Positions 32,225 through 45,069 of a stretch of DNA of 64,000 nucleotides are shown here, one piece after another. This DNA comes from Megalonaias nervosa (taxonomy: Eukaryota > Mollusca > Bivalvia > Unionida > Unionidae): contig JAECUM010003647.1 of assembly GCA_016617855.1 (NCBI GenBank), positions 1 through 64,000 on the forward strand. Direction: 5' to 3'. Each line of letters starts with the position of its first letter. Within the stretch, counting starts at the first letter, position 1. The notes beneath the pieces are model-generated. The model saw only the letters and a list, made by a program, of their open reading frames with translations. It was not told the DNA's origin and ran no database searches. Position numbers and translations under genes: made by a program.

Positions 32225-33259
32225 GTTTGTTGCTTTGCAGTTTCATTTTTAATCCAGATTTCTCAACTTAAAGACAGCTCATCCTAAAACGTACAGAAAC
32301 AAGAAATTTCTTTGATTCAAGAAGTAAACTATGGTGGTCCCCCTGTCTCAGTAGAAGTCACCCATTTTATGCATCAGTGTCCTTGCTTGGGGGCAGTTTA
32401 GTTAAAATTGTCACCCTTAAGTGCGTGGTCTCATCATAACATACCCAAAAGCAAAATTTACTTAATTGTACCTTGATTTCATGCCACCATGACCCCCTTT
32501 TTGTATCAGTTCAATGTATTAATAATCAGTGTAAAACTTCAACTTTTGTGTCAATTTTCTGTCCATTGAGATAGGTGGAAAGATAAAGTTTTATGCTCTT
32601 TAGTCCTTTTTGTTGGTAATTTGATGATCATATATGCCAGAAATTGCTACTGACAGAATTCTGGCAGAATATTCACACATGATCAGTGGTTAAAAAGTCC
32701 TAAAGGAATGTTTGTAGCCCAATTGGAATGAGTTAGGACTCAGTTTCAGCATCCCAGTATATAACTAATACACTGAATCATTCTATCCATTATATTACCC
32801 AATATACATATGAGGTGACTGTAACTGTTATACAATACAACTGTGGTTAAGCAAAATAGAAATGTTTTAATATTTTGCAAATAATATTTTATCATTACTT
32901 TAATCATCTGAAACTCTGTAAAACCAAAAGTCAAAGGTGGCTTCTTTAAAAATTATAAATTTTGAACTGTTTAAACTCACTTCTCACTATTTTGGCCAAC
33001 ATCTACCCTATTCTGGCTGAAGGGAGAATTCATTTTGCCCACATATTGGAGTCCAGCATGGACCCTGTCTGGCTACATTTTCATTGCCAAAGTGGCCTTA
33101 CAAGAATGGAATCCACTGTAATAATATGAGTGCAGGAACACCAATTATACCCACAGTGATATGATGAAAGTGAGGGTTATTTATATCTTCCTGACAAAAC
33201 CCAAGTTTCTTTACATGGTCATATGTTGTTATCTGGACTAGCTATATTAATGCTTTCAA

Positions 33260-34340
33260 TTTACAGAATTTTCTGATTGTGATTGATTTTTTACAAATTA
33301 TCATAAACAAGGTGACCAACTCCCATGGCTTGAAATCTGCCCTGCCCCCCCCCCCCAGTCAATTCCATGCAATTATTTTGTCTCATAAGCATGCTCAGCC
33401 ACTGATAACATATATCAATATAAAGAAGACATTCACATCATGTCTACTTGAATTGAATATGAGGGCTACACTTCCTGTGTGTCAAACACGTTGTAAAATG
33501 TTACATTTAGTTCTGATTGGTAATTGTTACTTAAAGCCAGAGAAAAACAACAACCACCATTCAGAGCTAAATGTAGCTTATTCACTTCGTAACACACTAG
33601 AAGTATTGGCATCCAAACTCAATCCAAGGAGGACCTAAAAAAACAGAAAATTTGCACAAAAATGGTTATGAAATGATCTGTAAAATACTTAAGTCATTCA
33701 TTTGGAACATGTTTGAAATGTCTCCTTTTATTCTGATATATGTAATCATTAATTGAATACCTTTTTAATTTGTAGAAGTGGAGTTGGTGTTGTCAAAAAT
33801 TTCATTTTCACTGACTGAAATTGAGTTCCCTTGGCTGTGCAGTTTTGCATCTGCAGGGATTACAGTAGTGAAGGATTTGGTTCTTAGTTGTCTCTGGTTC
33901 TGCACATGGATTTGTTCTAGATAAGAATTCCCTTGCATGAGAAAATTGTGCTATTTCTTCTGTTTTGAAGATGACACTCTGTTGCCTTCCAAATTTAGTG
34001 CAGACATGAAATTGGTAATAAAAGGTTGATTAGAAAAAGGTAGTCTGTTTGGAAGCATTTTTTTTATCTTGGATGAACAGTCCGTAATATGCACACAAGA
34101 AATATATGTCAATGCATATAAACATTTGCGATGGCATTCATCTATTGGATTAGAGCTGTTTGGTTTGATATTTTTTCTGTGTTTCCAAATGGAAATTTCC
34201 ACAGTAATATGGGCTGTTACTACAAGTATTGATTTTACTGACCATTTCTTCACTCCAATTGAAAGATAGTTTTTATAGACAATAATGAAGACTTGTAGCA
34301 TGAATTGTGGTTGTGTATTAGTATAAGTGATTATTACAGA
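33260..34340. repeat. dispersed repeat block X, copy 1
   Basis: Long similarity to 45070-46360 in the same orientation. Shared phrases include caattccatgc, acatatatca, aagaagacattc, catcatgtctacttg and ttcttctgttttgaagat. Both copies lie in XRN1 introns about 12 kb apart. The downstream exon 5 interrupts neither copy. No coding capacity is recognised. Confidence 0.75.
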
Positions 34341-34515
34341 GGAGAAGGAATTGGTGTAGCTACTGAAGTGGAATACTAGCAACAGTCACAGAAATGCTGT
34401 AGAGTTTTTACCGACTATGGTTACATGACTTCAGTTCCTTTCAGAACTTTGCAAACGAGTGATGGATATCCATCTTGGTATTCTGGTTCTGATGATGTCT
34501 CTTTTGTTTCTATAG

Positions 34516-34625
34516 GTACAAAGTTTATGGCAGATCTTCAGGAACAATTGAAGTACTTTGTTGTGAAGAAAGTCTCAACTGACCCACTCTGGCAGGGAGT
34601 CAGAGTCTACCTTTCAGGTCATCAG
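34516..34625 (+). CDS. XRN1: XRN1 coding exon 5
   Basis: The 110-bp exon completes the split Gly codon and encodes TKFMADLQEQLKYFVVKKVS, then TDPLWQGVRVYLSGHQ, the conserved helix and strand leading into the GEGEHK active-site motif. The acceptor is ttctatag and the donor gtacat, phase 0 at the end. Confidence 0.95.
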
Positions 34626-35169
34626 GTACATGCTGCTATAGCAACACAACACTTAGCAAAGAATAGATAACACATACAGTTGGGCTATTTGTATGTTTAA
34701 CAAGGGCAAACAAAAGAATCTTAGCTTATTTCAGCACTTGAATCTCTACATTACTGAGGACTGTGCCTATAACGAATGTAAATCTGATAATTACAAAATT
34801 TATTATAATATAGCCCCCTTTGATAAAAAGGATTGGTGAGTACACTTATTCTGCAAGTTGTTGACAAATTATCACATTTTGATGTACCATGCACAATTCA
34901 TAACATGCCTATATATTTCACTGTAGAATGGACTGATTTTATTACCATTGTGATGGTATGTAACATCACCTATGTATATTTCATTATAGAGTGGACTACT
35001 TTTATTACCACTGTTATTGCAAAAAAAGTCTTTTATTTTCTTTTCTTTTCATCCAATCCTTTATTTGTGAAAACATATTACACCAAAATAATTTTGACAG
35101 AATGAAATGTTACCCATCCCAGTTAAGTATTCAAAATTATATATTGTTGGCATGATTTATCTGCTTTGT

Positions 35170-35337
35170 TTTTAGCTCTCATTGTGATAGATCAGAAAAG
35201 CTTATGTGATGCTCATATGTCCAACATCCATTGTCCATCTGTCGTCTGTCATCTGTCAATCCATTAGCACAAGTTTGTTATCTCTACTCCTCCTAAACTA
35301 CTTGAAGAACTGCATTGAAACTTCACACACACACACA

Positions 35338-35372
<35 letters not shown>

Positions 35373-36240
35373 ATGCTCTTGCTGGTCCTAAATGAAAATG
35401 GTGAGATATCCAGTATTCCCACAACAGCAGCAATCTTTAAAATCTTATCACTATTTCTCCTGAATGGATGGCCATAATAATGGGTTTTCACTAAAATACT
35501 TCTTATGATGTCTAACTCGTCCTAAATGAAAATGATGCTGATATGACCTCCAATATGGCCACCAAGACTGCCATATTGAAAACCTTGTTATCACTACTCC
35601 TCCTGAGTGAATGGTCATGTCAACACAGGGTTTTACTAAAAGACTTCTAATGATGTCTAGTTGATCCTAAATGAAAATGGTGCCAGTATAGACACAAAAG
35701 CAGCCATTTTCAAAATCTTGTTATGACTACTCCTCCCGAACGGATATTTATATCACTAAAAGAAGACTTATGGGGTCTAGTTGGTCTTTAATGAGAATGG
35801 TACTGATCTGATGTCCAGTATGGCCACCACAGCAGCTATCTTGTAAGTCTTTGCAATTCATGAATGGAAAGCAATATTTTGAAAATTTTGTGGTTTCTGC
35901 TCTCCAGAAGGATGGCTACATCACCAGTATAATTCTTATGATACTTAGTTGGTCCTAAATGAAAATGGTGCCAGTCATACAGCCAATATGGCTGTCATGA
36001 TGACTGTCTTAAAATCTTCTTGCCACAATTCCCACTGAGCAGATGATCATTATAACGTGGGGTTTTCACCAAAAGACTTCCAATGATGTCTACTTTGTCC
36101 AGTGGTGCCAAGCTGCCATCCAATATGCTTACCAGAGCAATTAATTTAAAAATCGTGTTTTTGCTAAAGAATATCAGAGATGGTTTCAAGACTCAGCAGT
36201 TAAAAGGAAGAAATGGTCTTATCTTGAATTCCTGAAAATT
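35170..36240. repeat. dispersed repeat block M, copy 1, about 150-bp internal periodicity
   Basis: Opens with ttttagctc, continues with catctgtc-type phrases and a (CA)n run (35321-35370), then repeats segments with gtcctaaatgaaaatggtgc, atatggccaccac and aaaatcttgttat. A second copy is at 43505-44690. Such 'ttttagctca' repeats are familiar from mollusc genomes, which supports the taxonomic guess. Confidence 0.75.
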
Positions 36241-36549
36241 CTTTTCATAACAGTAGGGCATCAGTTCCCTCTTGTGACTTTTGTTTCATTGTTGTTTTTG
36301 GAGTTGGTTTTTTTTTTCTTTTGCACAATAGTAGTCGCATTGTTACTTTAATTCATGGATATAAATGGCAAGTATAGAAAAGACATTTTACTTCAGGCAT
36401 GTATCAAGGACAAATTTCATCATAATTGGTACTTAATTAAGGTCATTCTGTATTATTCCTACAATTAACAATGGTATGTGTATGGTGGTGAATGACTCTG
36501 AAAATAAAAAAAAGATGATTTCCTCAGCAAAAGATTCATCTTTTTTCAG

Positions 36550-36660
36550 ACCCCAGGGGAAGGGGAGCACAAAATCATGGACTTCATTCGATCAGAAAGG
36601 TGCAAGCCAGATTATGATCCTAACACCCGGCACTGTCTGTATGGTCTAGATGCGGACTTG
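36550..36660 (+). CDS. XRN1: XRN1 coding exon 6
   Basis: The 111-bp exon encodes [20 protein letters not shown] followed by [17 protein letters not shown]. It carries the metal-binding glutamates of GEGEHK and the two aspartates of GLDADL, both essential for exonuclease activity in XRN family members. The acceptor is ttttttcag and the donor gtaagg, both phase 0. A partial repeat of the exon's 3' end plus donor (gtctagatctggacttgg...) occurs just downstream at about 36690-36780 in diverged tandem form. Confidence 0.97.
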
Positions 36661-39290
36661 GTAAGGCATATTTAACCTGTTGACTGTAGGGTCTAGATCT
36701 GGACTTGGAAAGGCATATTTAACCTTTTGACTGTATGATCTAAATGTGGACTTGTTAAGGCATATTTAACCTATTGACTGTGCTTATCCTACACATTAGT
36801 TGTAAATATTTTCTGGTTAATTGCACTGCAGAATACTACTTTGTTTTTGTTGAACTTGGCAGCAAATGGCAATATAAGAGCAATATGATTTGGTTTGTTT
36901 AATTCACTGAACACAGGCTTTGTGTCTATGTCTCATCAGCGTCAGCTCAAGCAAGGATTACTGGAGTGATTATGCATTGACCCTGAAACAAGTCATTTTA
37001 CCTGTGAAATGTAAATGTAATACAGAATTAATGTAGTTAGATTGCAGAATTAATGCAGACAAAATGTATTGAAGAATTAACACAAGTGAAATGATTAATG
37101 CTTTTGGAAGAAAACAGTGAAAATGCAAATTAAGAAATGTAGAGTGATGAATGATAACAGAAATGAAAAGAAATACAAATGTATTTCATTTTGTGAGTTG
37201 ACTTAACAATTGATTATTTTTTAGCTGCTGTTAAATTTCCATGATCAAAAGCTTTTGTATGATAATCCATGATCAGATTTTGGACACTGAAAATATTTGT
37301 ACCCTTTACAAGCTATGGTGGTGTTGTCAAGGCAGACAGATAACTACAATTAATGTGATAACATCATTACCAGTGATTGTATCAGTAGAATTTTTATTTG
37401 AACAAAACAAAATAAGAAATATAAATTTCTGACAAATACTTTACTAGAGTGGTTCCCAAAATGGGTGGTACCGCCACCTGGGCGGCAGTGGGATTACCGA
37501 GGGGGCATGCTAATGCTGAATAATGCTTTTTACGGGGTAAGGTAGGGGGCACTGAGGATATCCAAGAAAAAGTTTGGGAATGACTGGATTACAACTATAT
37601 TTTTACAGTTATTATAGTTGTGATTATGTTTTATCATAAATTTGATGCTGTCTTTTGTTTTTTTTTATACATTTGCATTTTCAATAAAGTACACTTTTAA
37701 TAAGACAAGTTATAGTTAAGAAGTCCCATTAAGAAGCTTAAAAACAGGGAACCAGACTTTGGTAAATGCATTTCAGTTGCAGTCCAAAAACAGGGAACCA
37801 GACTTTGGTAAATGCATTTCAGTTTTTGTCCAAAAACAGGGGACAAGACTTTTGTAAATGCATTTCAGTTTCAATCCAAAAACGGGGAACCAGACTTCTA
37901 TAAATGCATTTCATTTTCAGTCCAAAAACAGGGAACCAGACTTTATTAAATGAATTTCAGTTTCATTCGAAAAACAGGGAACCAGACTTTGGTAAATGCA
38001 TTTCAGTTTCATTCTGAAAAGAGGGAACCAGACTTTGGTAATTGCTTGAAAGGATAGTATGGATGAAATTAATAACAAACACTCTGAATGCATTTCTGAG
38101 ACTATAAATGAAAACAAGATGATTGTGACATGTGAACGGAATGCAGACAGAATAAAAATGGAACTCTGATGAAATACAAACAAAATGCAGGTTTGGTCAG
38201 ATTACCCATTTCAAGGTCTGTAACAAATGGCTTACAATATGATTTGTAACCAACTCAAGAGATTGATGCGTTGACAGTTCTCAATACACATTCAGGTAAA
38301 TCCACAGACACCAAAAGAACATTAAACAGGTTTACAGATATACTTTAAAAATTATGTCATTATATAAGTATCATCTGTGTACTTGTTTCAGACTTAAATA
38401 AAATACTTTGCCTTCAAAATTTTACTAGACCCTTTTCATTTTCTATGAAAAGTTATAGTAGATAATCAGATTTGTCCATTTCATATGAACATATTGTTAA
38501 TTCCTTTTTTACTCAAAAACTTTACAAAATTTTTCAGCATCTGTTTGCCAAGATATGAAGTGTTAGATTTTATATTTAAGCATATGGAAACCAACTGCGG
38601 CAACTTAGAGACAGATTGCAGTTAACCCCTCCCCCAATAAATTTAGGAAAAGGGAAGATTAAGTTTTTGGCTTGCAGGGATTTCAAGACCTTCATGCTTA
38701 TAGCAGTGTCCATTTTGTTTTGCAAAGTATAGTTTGCATTACTAGAAAAAGTATCATAATTTTGTAACAAAGTTCAGATCCACTGCCTTTTCGTGACAGT
38801 TTTTATGTAAAGGGAGGCAACTCATCCTGAGGTAGAATATTAAACCTGATAGTTATTTCCTTTGGATATTATTTTGCTGTTATTAATACTTGAACCAATC
38901 TTGGGAAATGTTTCTGCGAAGAAATGACAATAATTTTTAACTAATCTTTCAGATGTTAACAGCATTTCTCTAGTAACATAAAGATAAGACAGGTTATTAC
39001 AAAATTATAAAGATTGTTTACAGCCATATGTTTATTGTAGTAAAAGAGACCATAAGTAACAGTATCTCTGTGTTGTATTCTTCCATCAGATCTTTTGTTA
39101 ATTAGTATCATTTCAACCCTCCAAGTCATTGGTATGCTAAATATGTTATTTTTTTTCTAAATTGAATACTGCTTGGTATAAAGGGATTTGTCAATACAAG
39201 ACCAGGTCTCCAAGTTAATTTGCTATTTATTCTTGATAGTCTTGTAATTTTCATTGCTAGGAATCAGTATTATCATTGCTTTTATTTCAG
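36661..39290 (+). other. XRN1: XRN1 intron of 2.6 kb
   Basis: Starts with two or three diverged repeats of 'gtctagat.tggacttg.aaggcatatttaacc' (36690-36780), which echo the end of exon 6. It also holds the 46-bp array at 37745-38045. Nothing else is recognised. Confidence 0.6.
37745..38045. repeat. 46-bp tandem repeat, about 6.5 copies
   Basis: The unit contains cagggaaccagactttggta and aatgcatttcagtttcagtc. Period 46 bp with scattered substitutions. Confidence 0.9.
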
Positions 39291-39379
39291 ATGATGCTTG
39301 GTCTAGCTACACATGAGCCACATTTCTCTTTACTGCGTGAGGAAGTAAGATTTGGCGGCAGGAAAGATAAAAACAAAAG
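39291..39379 (+). CDS. XRN1: XRN1 coding exon 7
   Basis: The 89-bp exon encodes MMLGLATHEPHFSLLREEVR followed by FGGRKDKNK, the XRN core segment after the GLDADL motif. It ends two bases into an Arg codon. The acceptor is tttatttcag and the donor gtaata. Confidence 0.95.
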
Positions 39380-39430
39380 GTAATAAATCAATTGTCCATC
39401 TTGATTAATCTTCACTCTGAAATGCTACTA

Positions 39431-41104
39431 TACATGCCAACCATTACTCTTTTGGCGTAATCATTACACTCTTTTTCACTAAATTACGCCTTACGTGTAA
39501 TTGCATTTGGATTACGCGTTTTTGGTATATCCCCCTCAAAAAAATTAATAATTTGTTTTCTCCTTTTTATTAACATCCCATTAATCCCATAGACTGTGTT
39601 CTAGAAAAAACGGCTTCTACGTAACTACAACATAAGAGTACGCTTGTCCGTAGACTTGCATGCACTTTCCTAGCATTATTATGTTCTATTTATAGCAGCT
39701 GCCCTATTTGCACGAGACAAATGCTGGTTTCTACTTTCAAACTTTTGACCTTGTCAGTGCATGTGTTAGAGCAAAAATGTTTTTCAGATAATTTCACAGA
39801 TGGATTAGAAAAAGACGAAAATATGAATACATGAATTACACAATACAGCGCTCCATTCTAGGGCAGCTTCACGCCCATTGCAGGCTGTGTGGAAAGGATT
39901 TTAATATTGGGCATGGTGGTAAAACAAAGAAACCTTGAATTAGTTCATTTTACTAACTCCAGTATTAAGGTAACATTTTTACACAGAACTAAATTGTGAA
40001 CACAAAGTTTATAAATGTAAGAGGCATTATTTACCAAGTTCTTAATAGAACACAGACTACCCCTAGTGGTAAAAGACTACATCGGTCCTTTGTTCAAAAC
40101 AGATGTTTCCTGATTCCAAAATTGCAGAAAATATGCCTGTGCGGGAACAAAATCATCTAATATTGTTTGGTGTTTAGCAGAAGATAATTCACTTAAAATT
40201 GCAGAGGCCATGAAAATTGGGCCATTTAATATTGCAACAGACAGGAGTAGTGATTATGATGGCAAAAAGTTGTACCGAGTCTGTGTATGCGACTTGGACA
40301 GCGAAAAGGACAAAATCAGAGTGCTCTTCTTTCATTACCAGAATTAACAGTAGATTCCACTGGAGAAAACATTTTTTATTTGTTTAATGATGCTTTGAAT
40401 AAACACATGTTGGTAGAACTGTATGGGGTTTTCAGCTGATAATTCATCAGTGATGACTGGAATTCGTAAAGGAGTTGCATTCTATATTTTGAAAAATGTC
40501 TCCGTCAGTGTATATATCAGGTTGTCCCTGTCATATGATGCACCTTGCTGCAGGAAAGGCTGCCGACAAATTAGAAGGAGAACTCCTGAAGTATCAAGTT
40601 GGCATTCTACCTGACAGTGTACTTCATGTGGACAGAGTTGATGTGCATTGGCACCTTATTTCCCAGCTAAAAGACCCAATAACTGGGAGATAAAAAATTT
40701 CCTCTTCTTTGTCAGGTTATGAAAGGAATATTGATTCTTTATTATTTTAATGCTGTCTGTGAGAGATTGATCAGTATTGTTAATAAAAATGAAACTGAAT
40801 TCAGATCCAGGCATTGTAACCCAGCACTTAGTGCTCTGCTGGTGTGCAAAACATTCATAGTGTCAGCTGGTACAAAGTGTTTTGAAATGCAATATGAGAG
40901 TCTGTTGCTTTTTAAAGCTCAAAGTGCTACATATAAAAACTTGAAGCAGTAATTGATATTAAAAGACCAGATGGGTAAATAAATCATTTTGTACATATGC
41001 TCATTGAATTTTATTATGTTATATGTGGATTACTCTTTTTCTGCTTGGATTACTCTTTTTGTCCACTTGGATTACACCTTTTCCTCACCAGGGGTTGGCA
41101 TGTA
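39431..41104 (+). mobile_element. hAT-type DNA transposon remnant, 1.67 kb
   Basis: Ends: tacatgccaacc at 39431-39442 and its inverse ggttggcatgta at 41093-41104. Subterminal 'ggattac' motifs lie inside both ends (39510 and 41027-41080). The interior has a decayed hAT-family transposase (listed separately). No 8-bp target-site duplication can be read, so the ends may be off by some bases or mutated. Confidence 0.7.
39860..40952 (+). pseudogene. hAT-family transposase, decayed
   Basis: Protein blocks in order across several frames: a zinc-finger-like CRLCGKDFNIGHGG (about 39876-39918), then a PVREQNH segment. Next is FNIATDRSSDYDGKKLYRVC (about 40230-40290), an RNase H-fold first-strand motif with Asp. 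GFSADNSSVMTGIRKGV (about 40424-40475), the GCPCHMMHLAAGKAADKL helix and a C-terminal hAT dimerisation-type segment (about 40719-40950, with ERLISIVNKNETEFRS and CFEMQYE) follow. Several stops and frame changes separate them. The host exon and splice sites nearby are unaffected. Confidence 0.75.
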
Positions 41105-41639
41105 TGTGCGACACGAGTGAACAAGCAATTCTGTATCAGCAGGCTTGGTTTTACAGAACTTAATTTTTTCAATTTTTGTTTCCATTAATCAAACTATTTG
41201 AGATTACTTTGAAATTTGTAAGTCTTTGTTTTTGGATGACAGTGAACATCAAATGGACTATATGGTTTGAGAAGAAGTCTTAAGATTTGGAAAAAAAAGA
41301 AACTCGTGTTTTATTTTAGTAAAATATAAAGATTTTACTGGCTTTAAGGAGTACTTCTTCTCTTAGAAAATAAATATTTACCCAAAAAATTGAATTTACT
41401 ATTTACAAGTTGAGAATTTTATTTTAATCTATCATACTATCTTTACCTTTGGCAAAATAATATCATTATGAAGAGTGTAATACGCAAGACAGTGCAAAAT
41501 CTCAAGTTGGGGGCAAATGTTCAGGATTTTAGTGAAACTCTTGTAGAAAAACACAGAGTACAACAAATTTCAAAATTAGATGTTAGACCAATAGGCTACT
41601 ACGAAAAAAAAACTTGATAGCCTAGCTTTTTAAATAAAA

Positions 41640-42640
41640 TCATTTTTGCCCAATAATGGTGACTAATGAATCGGTAGTTATGGCCCTTGTCTCACTTAAA
41701 AAATTTTCCTTGCATTTTCATAATGTTTTAAAGAACTGCATGGAATGAAACCAAATTTAGTTACGATATTGCCCATCTGTGTGTTTCATGTTAGTTACAT
41801 GTCTGCACATTAACTTGAGTTGCCCATCATCTACATTTACCAGACTTCATGGATGGATTGCACTTGTAGTAAAGAAAAACCCGATCAGTTGTGGACTGAA
41901 AAGGTCAGAGATCAAGGCAGCTGTGATTGAAAGAAGAAAAATGGTTTCTCATATTAATTTAAATTCTCCATCTACCTGAACCTAACTTTATTGATGATTT
42001 GATTGTAAGGTAAGTGAGAAGCCTGTTGATTGGGGGTCAAAAGATCAAAGGTTAGGTCACTTTTACTGAAAGAACAAAAACAGTTTCTGTCTGCACAATA
42101 GTATTAGTTCTGTACCACAATCAGGATCAAACTTTATGGATGCTGTGCTTATTAATTTGGGGGTTGATAGGTCAACAGTCAAGAAAACTGACAGAAGGAA
42201 GAAGAATGTTTATTTTTAAAGGATAAAATGTCATGGTCACTGGTTGAAATAAGCAAAATGGTTTTTGCATAATAACGTTAGTTATAGACAACATACCTTG
42301 ACCCAAAATTTTGGAGGGCTTGCACTTATGGTATGAAAGATGCTTGTTAATTTGGGGGTCAAAGGTCAGGGTCTTGTTTGTCAAAGAAAACAGGAATTTT
42401 CAGAATAACATTTGTTCTGGAGTATATTTCTTGGCCAAACATTGTGGATGGCTTGCATTTAAGGTAATAAAGTAACAGTAATTCTGGGGCCTAACGGTCA
42501 AGAGGTCACAGTTCTGGTAAGTCTGGAAATCAAATAATGGTTTCTGCATATTAGGTTAAGTGTGTTAAATGTTATGTATAGAAGACTGTTTAACATGTGA
42601 TGGGCATATAGTGTGCCATTCATGGTATTCTTTTTGCCTT
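41640..42640. repeat. diverged tandem repeat related to 19390-20270
   Basis: Phrases such as tatggcccttgtc, ttaatttgggggtcaaagg, atggcttgcatt and ggtttctgcat recur at roughly 100-170-bp spacing. Confidence 0.6.
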
Positions 42641-42759
42641 CCAAATTTTACTGAGTTACAACCTCTGTTTGACTTAAACGTTTACTGTCATATTTGAATC
42701 AATGTATACTGTATTTGCCTGGATATAGTCATTTTTGTTCTTTCATTATCTTTACACAG

Positions 42760-42847
42760 GCCAGCTACACCAGAAGAAACTACCTTTCATCTTCTCCATC
42801 TGTCCTTGTTCAGGGAGTACCTGGACTTTGAATTCTCACCACTTAAG
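42760..42847 (+). CDS. XRN1: XRN1 coding exon 8
   Basis: The 88-bp exon completes the Arg codon and encodes PATPEETTFHLLHLSLFREY then LDFEFSPLK, a highly conserved helix pair of the XRN core. The acceptor is ctttacacag and the donor gttggt, ending in phase 0. Confidence 0.95.
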
Positions 42848-43504
42848 GTTGGTAAGCAGAACTTGTAGTCAAAAGAGTATACAACTAAAACGAAATAAAA
42901 CCTTTCAAACTTATATTTATTGCATATTTTGTTTGCACACATTAGATTTTTAAAGACCAGTGCTGCTAACAGCCTAGCTGCAGTGAAGATCTAGTCCTAA
43001 CACTAGATATGAGACAAGGTAATGGAAATCAAAACCTGGAATTCAAAAACTTTAAAGTCAAAAACAGAATCTGAACTTAAATATCACAAAAATTTATTAC
43101 AGAATTTTCCTGAAGAATATATATTTTATTAATTGATAGTTTCTTATGATCAAAACAAATATGAATCCTGCTCAGTTTCATCCTGTTTTACCCAGTAATC
43201 TCTGGCATCAAATACATTTTTATCTAATTATTGTTTTACCTTGCTGGCAATTGTTAATTCATTTCATTCTGGAAACCAACTAAATTAGTTCTGAGATTGT
43301 TTTAAAATTCATTTCCCTTGTATGCTTGGGAAAAGAAGTTCAGTTTTATCACAGAAGTATTGAAAATGGAACTGAAGGAAAAGTTACAAAACATTTAATT
43401 AAAACCCATTTTGACAAATATTTGATTTGAAAAGACAGTTTATATACAAAATTTAGATGGTGCAAACAATAGTGTAATCGTAGGAAATTCAACTGGATGC
43501 AACT

Positions 43505-44690
43505 TTTAGCTCATGAACCTGAAAGGCTTATAGGATAGCCATTTGTCCATCATCTGTCATACTTCCATCTATTAGCATGTTTGTAATTGCCACTCCTCCT
43601 TAACTACTCAGAGGATTTCCATGAAACTCAACACACATTTACATACCAAGGTCTAGTTGGTCCTAAATGAAAATGTTGCTCCACAAACGTCCATCTTGAA
43701 AATCTTGTTATTATTACCCATTCTGAATGGATGGTTAGATCAAAATAAGGTTTTCACTAGAATTTTTGTGATGTCTTGCTGGTTGTAAATGAAAATAGTG
43801 CCAATCTGACTTCCAATACATCTGTCACAACAGCTGCCTTGAAAATCTTATTGTTGCTACTCCTGAGTGGAAAGTCATCAACATGGGTTTTTCACCAGAA
43901 GACTTCTTATGGTGTTTAGTTGATCCTAAATGAAAATGGTACAACTGAATATCCAGTATGACCATCACAGTCAATATGTAATGAAAAGTCTTCTTATGAT
44001 GTCTAGTTGATCCTATGTGAAAGTGGTGCTGATTTGATGTCCAGTATGGCCACCATGGCAGCGATTTTGAAAATCTTGTTGGAACCACTTTTCCTGAATC
44101 TATGGTCATTTCAACATGGGGTGTTCACTAAAAGACACTAAATGAAAATAGTGCAGTTCCGACCTTCATTATGTCAGTCATCTTAAAATCTTTGTTATTG
44201 CTTCACCTTCTGAATGGAAAGCCATATCAGTATTTGATTTTCACCAGAATTAAAGTGTCTAGTTGTTCATGAATGAAAATGATGCTATCTAATATCCAGC
44301 ATGGCACCATGGTGGCCATCTTTAAAATCTTATAACTATTTCTCCAGAATTGATGGTCATATCAACATAAATGTTTCTCCAACAGACTTCTAATGATATA
44401 TAGTTGGTCCTAAATGATAATGGTGCCCCACAAACTGCCACAATGCATTTGTTGAAAACCATGTCTCTAAATCACCTGAGTGGAATGCCATATTGGCATT
44501 GAGTTTTTCAAACGATATCTAGCTTGTCATAAAGAAAATAGTGCCAGTCTTACATCCAGTATGGCCACCACACTAGCATATTCAAAACCCTGAGTTAAAG
44601 AATATCAGGAATGGTTTCAACACTCGGCAGTGAAAAACAAGAGATGTTCTTATCTATTATTCCAAGGTATTCTTTACAGACAGTAGAGCA
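43505..44690. repeat. dispersed repeat block M, copy 2
   Basis: Similar to 35170-36240: same opening ttttagctca, same ~150-bp internal repeats with tcctaaatgaaaatg and tccagtatggccaccatgg, same end segment (gaatatcagga.atggtttca.. then cag.gaaaa..agagatg.tcttatct). Confidence 0.75.
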
Positions 44691-45069
44691 TCAGTCCATT
44701 CAAGGGACTCTTGTTTAGGATATTCTGTTCTGTCATGAAATATTCTGACATATTCACTTGGCATGCATTTAATACAAGCACATCTGAAAACTGAGATGCA
44801 AAACCTAGACTAACAGTAAGTGGTGAAACGATCTATTGATATCTTGATACTTTTTCCATATCAATGCAGAAATCGATACAAAGCTGTACTTATCCAGTAA
44901 TGTTACTTTAATTTTCAGTGGTCATGAATAATCATTAGTCATTTGCCTTTTTGTTCTTTAAATTGAGAATTCATTTGATACAGCAGGCAGGAAGCATGCA
45001 CTCATTTCTGTCAGTAGAAAAGAAAAACTATTGACAACACCTACTCATCTTCTACAAATAACAAACACA

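Noticed and set aside
35206..35491. Frames through the CA/TG run at 35321-35370
   Set aside because: Low-complexity microsatellite inside repeat block M.
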